Positions 6,211 through 9,295 of a DNA stretch of 9,295 bases are shown piece after piece. Location: contig JAIRLH010000196.1 of the NCBI GenBank assembly GCA_031259485.1, forward strand, positions 1 to 9,295. The letters are read 5' to 3'. The notes beneath the pieces were generated by a model, which ran no database searches, was not told the DNA's origin, and saw only the letters and a list, made by a program, of their open reading frames with translations. The DNA comes from Elusimicrobiota bacterium. Its GTDB lineage: Bacteria; Elusimicrobiota; Elusimicrobia; Elusimicrobiales; Elusimicrobiaceae. Position numbers and translations under genes: made by a program. How positions within the stretch are numbered: the first letter of the stretch is position 1; every line of letters starts with the position of its first letter.

Positions 6211-6250
6211 CAACTCCGTTGTCATTCCCTCAGAGTTGTTGGGAGGGAAT
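6211..6250 (+). repeat. ATTCCC...GGGAAT palindromic repeat with pseudoknot potential
   Basis: ATTCCCTC (6224-6231) pairs with GAGGGAAT (6243-6250), and CAACTC (6211-6216) pairs with GAGTTG (6233-6238). The arms interleave in the order S1-S2-S1'-S2', which is the layout of an H-type RNA pseudoknot. The GTCATTCCC...GGGAATCTA pattern resembles dRS3-type and other short intergenic palindromes of many bacterial genomes. No T run follows on either strand, so it is not an ordinary terminator. It is the main content of the intergenic stretch 6159-6350. Confidence 0.5.
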
Positions 6251-6311
6251 CTAAAAAAGGCGGGATACTCTCTTTGTTCATGGCTTACTGGTTTTAATTA
6301 AGAAATAATTT

Positions 6312-6328
6312 AGCGAGGCTTCTTTTTT
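6312..6328 (+). terminator. Possible weak terminator after rmuC
   Basis: AGC-GAG-GCT forms only a three-pair hairpin, which AAGAA/TTCTT can extend with a large internal loop. It is followed by a run of six T on the plus strand. It is the only T-run candidate downstream of rmuC and lies about 150 bases past its stop. Confidence 0.3.
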
Positions 6329-6350
6329 CGTAAAGATATGAAATAAACAA

Positions 6351-6377
6351 AAAATCGCCCGTGAGGACGGAGATTTT
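6351..6377 (-). terminator. Terminator of the tRNA-Val transcript
   Basis: AAAATC/GATTTT (6351-6356, 6372-6377) and CCGT/ACGG (6359-6362, 6367-6370) pair around a GAGG loop, with a small internal bulge. On the minus strand the hairpin runs into GATTTTTTGTTTATTT, a good U tract, 17 bases after the tRNA end. Confidence 0.75.
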
Positions 6378-6393
6378 CAGGATTTTAGTAATA

Positions 6394-6470
6394 TGGTGGG
6401 CCGGATAGGACTTGAACCTACAACCTTCCGCGTGTAAGGCGGACGCTCTGACCAGTTGAGCTACCAGCCC
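6394..6470 (-). tRNA. tRNA-Val (anticodon TAC), CCA encoded
   Basis: On the minus strand the acceptor arms are GGGCTGG and CCGGCCC (one T-G pair). The D stem is GCTC/GAGC. The anticodon stem is TCCGC/GCGGA with loop CTTACAC, giving anticodon TAC. The T stem is GTAGG/CCTAT around TTCAAGT, with discriminator A6397. CCA is encoded at 6396-6394. It lies 36 bases after the symporter stop on the same strand and could be cotranscribed with it and processed out. A terminator follows directly. Confidence 0.95.
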
Positions 6471-6506
6471 TTATTAAGGGGCGCGTTTAATACATTTTAC
6501 AAAATT

Positions 6507-7727
6507 TTACGCCGCATCCGCCGCGGATTTTCCAGCCGCAGGTTTCGCGCCCGCCGAAGACTTGTAGAATTTATCTATTATTACCGCTATCGCGCCATCG
6601 CCCGTAACATTGCACGCCGTGCCGAAAGAATCCATGGCTATGTACAAAGCTATCATCAGGCCGATGGCCTTTTCGTCAAAACCCAGCATGGTTTGCAAAA
6701 CGCCTACGGCCGCCATTATAGCTCCCCCGGGCACGCCGGGCGCGGCCACCATGGTTATGCCGAGCATCGTTATGAAGCCGCCGAATACGGCAAGATTTAC
6801 GGGCATGCCGCTAACATACATTATGGCCATCGCGCAGGCGGTTATCTTTATAGTGCTGCCGGAAAGGTGTATTGTGGCGCACAGCGGCACCACGAAACCG
6901 GCAATGTCGGGCGAAACGCCGTTTTTAAGCGTCTGCGCGAGCGTGACGGGTATCGTCGCCGCGGAGGACTGAGTGCCCAGAGCCGTCGCGTAAGCCGGCA
7001 GCATATTTTTGAGCAGTTTCAAAGGATTTCGCCCCGCCGCCGCGCCCGCTGTGCCGAACTGTATCAGCAGCACTATTATTGTTATCACAAATATCACCGC
7101 TATGATTTTTATGAAAACGCCGAGCACCGCCGCCACCTGGCCCGCCATGGTCATCTCCAAAAATATGCCGTAAATGTAAAAAGGCAGCAGAGGGATTATC
7201 ACTTTTATTATAATGAAGTTCATCACTTCCTTAAGGTCGCGCATCATGGCCTTAAGAGCTTCGCCGCCGGCCGCGGCTGTGCCTATGCCGATGATAAAGC
7301 CCAGGATAAGAGCGCTCATTACCTGCATTACGGGCGGCATTTCCACGGTAAAGTAAGGCTTCAGGTCAACCGCGCTTTGGCCTGCCGCGGCCATAAAATT
7401 ACCCGCGCCGGCAAGCAGGGGTTTGAACGTAATCTCGGCCGTAAAATAAGTAAAAAAACCGGAAAACAGCGTAAAGCCGTAAGCGAGCGCAATTGTGGCC
7501 AGCAGCATTTTGCCCGCGCTCTTGCCCAGATCCGATATGCCTGGCGCAATTAAACCCAGTATAAGCACGGGGATTATGAAAGCGAGAAAGTTTCCGAACA
7601 GCGCGTTAAAAGTTGCGAATATCCGCGCCAGCGCGTGGGGGAAGAATAACCCGCATACTATGCCCAGTATTATGGCTATGACAACGCGCGTCAAAAGCGG
7701 GATTTTGGGTGTTTTAATTTTACTCAT
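6507..7727 (-). CDS. Dicarboxylate/amino acid:cation symporter (SLC1/DAACS fold) with divergent binding site
   Basis: 406 residues, the usual size for this elevator-type secondary transporter of the inner membrane. The HP1 serine-rich loop is TQSSAATIP at 252-260, the TM7 motif region is PLCATIHLSGST at 281-292, the HP2 tip is APGVPGGAI at 329-337, and TM8 carries DSFGTACNVTGD at 366-377. The standard TM7 motif NMDGT reads HLSGS (287-291). The TM8 arginine that holds the side-chain carboxylate of aspartate or glutamate in GltPh aligns with G369. The conserved D366, T370, N373 and D377 are kept. This argues against an acidic amino acid as substrate and for altered sodium binding; a neutral amino acid or another small solute is likely. 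ATG 7727 follows GGGAG by about 11 bases. The C-terminal tail (390-406) is Ala/Lys-rich and of low complexity. Confidence 0.9.
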   Translation of the reverse strand: MSKIKTPKIPLLTRVVIAIILGIVCGLFFPHALARIFATFNALFGNFLAFIIPVLILGLIAPGISDLGKSAGKMLLATIALAYGFTLFSGFFTYFTAEITFKPLLAGAGNFMAAAGQSAVDLKPYFTVEMPPVMQVMSALILGFIIGIGTAAAGGEALKAMMRDLKEVMNFIIIKVIIPLLPFYIYGIFLEMTMAGQVAAVLGVFIKIIAVIFVITIIVLLIQFGTAGAAAGRNPLKLLKNMLPAYATALGTQSSAATIPVTLAQTLKNGVSPDIAGFVVPLCATIHLSGSTIKITACAMAIMYVSGMPVNLAVFGGFITMLGITMVAAPGVPGGAIMAAVGVLQTMLGFDEKAIGLMIALYIAMDSFGTACNVTGDGAIAVIIDKFYKSSAGAKPAAGKSAADAA

Positions 7728-7909
7728 TATAATTTATCTCCCGTGATAATGTTAGTACTGCGTGATTTGGCAGATATTTTTTGGATTTCCCCGCTACGGC
7801 CTAACAACATAAGCCGGCTGCGGTCCGTTATCCCCACGGAACCTGCGCCCCGCGGTCAAGAAAATAAGCGATAAAACAATATATTAAATTCTTTCCTATT
7901 AAGAAATTC
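7728..7909. other. Intergenic region between divergent symporter and RDD genes
   Basis: Apart from the symporter SD (CTCCC at 7739-7743, minus strand), the only structure seen is an imperfect hairpin GGTCCGT/ACGGAACC (about 7824-7844) with one bulged A, in a GC-rich patch flanked by AT-rich sequence. No reading frame of gene quality was found, and no clear symporter promoter could be chosen. Confidence 0.4.
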
Positions 7910-7924
7910 TAACAAAAAATGTTA
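7910..7924. promoter_or_regulatory. TAACA-N5-TGTTA inverted repeat, possible operator
   Basis: TAACA (7910-7914) and TGTTA (7920-7924) flank five A bases. The palindrome covers the -35 position of the promoter whose -10 is at 7934-7939, which is where a repressor or activator would bind. It may also be chance in AT-rich DNA. Confidence 0.3.
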
Positions 7925-7933
7925 AAACTTGTA

Positions 7934-7939
7934 TATAAT
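7934..7939 (+). promoter_or_regulatory. -10 element (TATAAT) for the RDD gene
   Basis: A perfect TATAAT, with no good -35 at 16-18 bases. Transcription would start near 7946, leaving a leader of about 31 bases that carries the SD AGGAGG (7961-7966). Confidence 0.5.
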
Positions 7940-7976
7940 TATTAAAAGACTCTGCAACTCAGGAGGCAAAAAAATT

Positions 7977-8792
7977 ATGAGTGAAACTAAAAATCCGTCC
8001 GTGCCGGAAAATACGCAGGCTTCAGTTTTTGAAAGGGCAATAGCTTTCTTGCTTGACGTTTCGCTTTTTATTTCACTGTGTTTCTGGCTGTTTTATATTT
8101 TGGTTAAATTCGCCGGCTGGCAGCCTGAGGACGCGCATATTCAGGCATGGTTCGCAGGCTTCGGCGTTTTATTTATTTTATATTGCGCCTTGCTGGGCTG
8201 CGGCGGCAGGCGCACTCTGGGCAAAGCTCTTATCGGGATAGCCGTCGTTAATAAGGATACTTTGCAGCCGCTTGGTTTTGTCAAAAGTTTTTTGCGCGCT
8301 TTGGGATATATTGTCGGCCTGATTACGGCTTTTGGCGGGTTCGCTCTGGCATTGCTTAACAAACGCCGCCGCGCCGTGCATGATTTTCTGGGCGGCAGCA
8401 TAGTTGTTTCCACGAGGGAAAAGAGCGCGGCCGAATCCGCCGTAGTCGCGGCAATGGGCACCGCGCTTATGGGCATGTGCGCTTTCTTTGTTTACTATGC
8501 GTTTTTTATTGCGCCCAGCGCTTACCAGAAGATGCTCGTCGCCAATGCTGATAAGGAGCTTGAGCGCATTGCGCAGGTGCAGATATACCACAGGGTGGTT
8601 TACGGCTCTTATACGCCCGATATAGTGCGCCTTGGTCTTATAAGCGGCGATCCCGTGCAGTTCCAGCGCGAGATACAGCGCAATCTGAAACGGCGCGGTT
8701 TCAGCATGGGCGTGGGCCGCGACGGTTTTACTCTGAAAGCCGTGGCCAAGGACAAAAAGGAAACCGAAGTTTCGCTTACTTATACCGACTAG
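7977..8792 (+). CDS. RDD family membrane protein with an extra C-terminal extracytoplasmic domain
   Basis: 271 residues from ATG 7977, chosen because AGGAGG (7961-7966) lies 10 bases before it; the open frame reaches back to 7929 without an SD. The RDD domain spans about 16-145: the Arg/Asp pattern FERAIAFLLDVSLF (18-31), then GGRRTLGKALIGIAVV (76-91), and RRRAVHDFLGGSIVV (130-144). Predicted membrane helices are at about 22-44, 57-76, 106-128 and 156-178. Residues 179-271 form a soluble tail after the fourth helix. Its AQVQIYHRVVYGSYTPDI (199-216) resembles the helix-to-sheet region of pilin-like or secretion-type domains. RDD proteins are poorly characterised; some act in ion or osmolyte transport. 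The C-terminal addition is not standard. Confidence 0.8.
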   Translation: MSETKNPSVPENTQASVFERAIAFLLDVSLFISLCFWLFYILVKFAGWQPEDAHIQAWFAGFGVLFILYCALLGCGGRRTLGKALIGIAVVNKDTLQPLGFVKSFLRALGYIVGLITAFGGFALALLNKRRRAVHDFLGGSIVVSTREKSAAESAVVAAMGTALMGMCAFFVYYAFFIAPSAYQKMLVANADKELERIAQVQIYHRVVYGSYTPDIVRLGLISGDPVQFQREIQRNLKRRGFSMGVGRDGFTLKAVAKDKKETEVSLTYTD

Positions 8793-8816
8793 CCGCAGCC
8801 GCTCTGATGATTATAA

Positions 8817-8853
8817 AATACCCGCCCCGCGGCCAATCCTGGGAGCGGGTATT
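8817..8853 (+). terminator. Hairpin terminator after the RDD gene
   Basis: AATACCCGC (8817-8825) pairs perfectly with GCGGGTATT (8845-8853) 25 bases after the stop codon. A run of T is weak on the plus strand (TATTAACTTAT). On the minus strand the tail ATTTTATAAT is slightly better, so it may act on both. Confidence 0.6.
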
Positions 8854-8887
8854 AACTTATAATAGTTGCTTATATATCTCACTATGT

Positions 8888-8995
8888 TTACGGCACTGTT
8901 CCCGAACCGGATATTGTGTATCCGCAATCATTTGATATAGATTCAAACCCAAAAAATTCTCTCGGCCCCCATGCATACCAATAACTACTGGTTAG
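8888..8995 (-). pseudogene. Possible remnant: C-terminal tail of a pilin-like or surface protein
   Basis: On the minus strand a 35-codon frame between an in-frame TAG (8996-8998) and TAA (8888-8890) reads protein-like: aromatic-rich YWYAWGPREFFGFES followed by NDCGYTISGSGTVP. The single Cys, the aromatic residues and the Gly/Ser/Thr end recall C-terminal regions of type IV pilin-like proteins. There is no start codon, no SD and no open frame upstream, so if real it is a decayed fragment. It could also be a chance frame. Confidence 0.3.
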
Positions 8996-9026
8996 CTATT
9001 TAAATCAGATAAGCTAGACTAGAAGC

Positions 9027-9055
9027 ATAGTGTATAACTATTCCCCTTTTGTCAA
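9027..9055 (-). promoter_or_regulatory. Promoter-like TTGACA...CACTAT sequence
   Basis: On the minus strand a perfect -35 TTGACA (9055-9050) is followed at 17-base spacing by a weak -10 CACTAT (9032-9027). It points toward the short pilin-like frame at 8888-8995. No intact gene follows it. Confidence 0.35.
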
Positions 9056-9295
9056 GTCGTTTTTATTTGTTATTGTATATAATATTTTTTACTGTGCTTT
9101 TATAGCAGGCTTTTTCAGATTGAATTATTATTGGAAGAGCTTTAAATCATTATTAGAAAACTTTATACTTTCTCCTAAGTACAGGATTTATATTATATGT
9201 AATATTTAAAAATTGCAAAGATATCAAAAAAGCAATTAAAATATGGCTATTTGACCTGTCTCAAAATTATTTTTTTGTCGCTTTTTGGCAGTACA
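9056..9295. other. AT-rich intergenic DNA without a recognisable gene
   Basis: No frame of gene quality was found on either strand. TATAAT occurs at about 9076-9081 on the plus strand, and an inverted repeat AATTGC/GCAATT (9211-9216, 9232-9237) is present. The stretch is clearly richer in A and T than the genes in the window. It may hold the upstream region of a gene beyond the window's right edge. Confidence 0.4.

Noticed and set aside
6456..7553. Long plus-strand open frame of 365 codons
   Set aside because: It is antisense to the symporter, overlaps tRNA-Val, is rich in Arg/His/Tyr and has no domain signature. It is a shadow of the GC-biased gene on the other strand.

Overview
This is a bacterial chromosome segment with compact operons, two tRNA genes, factor-independent hairpin terminators and AT-rich intergenic promoters. 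Outer-membrane autotransporter-like (1-99), RmuC, Pit/DUF47 and RDD-family sequences point to a diderm bacterium. The coding style (GC-rich genes, very AT-rich spacers, pilin-like fragments) would fit Elusimicrobiota or a similar host-associated lineage. That placement is a weak inference from the sequence alone.

Layout. 1-99 is the C-terminal tail of a beta-barrel outer-membrane protein, followed by a perfect 15-bp terminator hairpin. A tRNA-Arg(TCT) lies at 305-376. From 4889 down to 525 five genes run on the minus strand: a family-6 uracil-DNA-glycosylase-like hypoxanthine/deoxyinosine glycosylase, a DUF3440 PAPS-reductase-like protein (IbrA type), a ParB/sulfiredoxin-fold partner (IbrB type), a DUF47/PhoU-like protein and a Pit phosphate transporter. 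The last four form two tightly coupled pairs, IbrA-IbrB and DUF47-Pit. Each pair has an 11-nt gap and an SD sequence that overlaps the upstream stop codon. Divergent from the glycosylase, on the plus strand, is rmuC (4920-6158). Its intergenic region contains a palindromic -10 sequence.

6159-6393 is intergenic. It holds a palindromic ATTCCC...GGGAAT repeat able to form an H-type pseudoknot, and the terminator of a minus-strand tRNA-Val(TAC) (6394-6470). Next are a minus-strand SLC1/DAACS-type symporter with unusual ion- and substrate-site residues (6507-7727), and a plus-strand RDD membrane protein with an extra C-terminal domain (7977-8792). The last 440 bases are AT-rich and have no intact gene. 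They hold a short minus-strand reading frame that looks like the tail of a surface/pilin-type protein, behind a promoter-like sequence.

Functionally, DUF47-Pit is a phosphate uptake unit. The glycosylase, RmuC and possibly IbrA/IbrB relate to DNA repair or DNA metabolism and gene control. The IbrA/IbrB pair, next to DNA-repair genes and apparently driven by a leaderless-type promoter, is the least understood part of the window and the best candidate for an under-described system.
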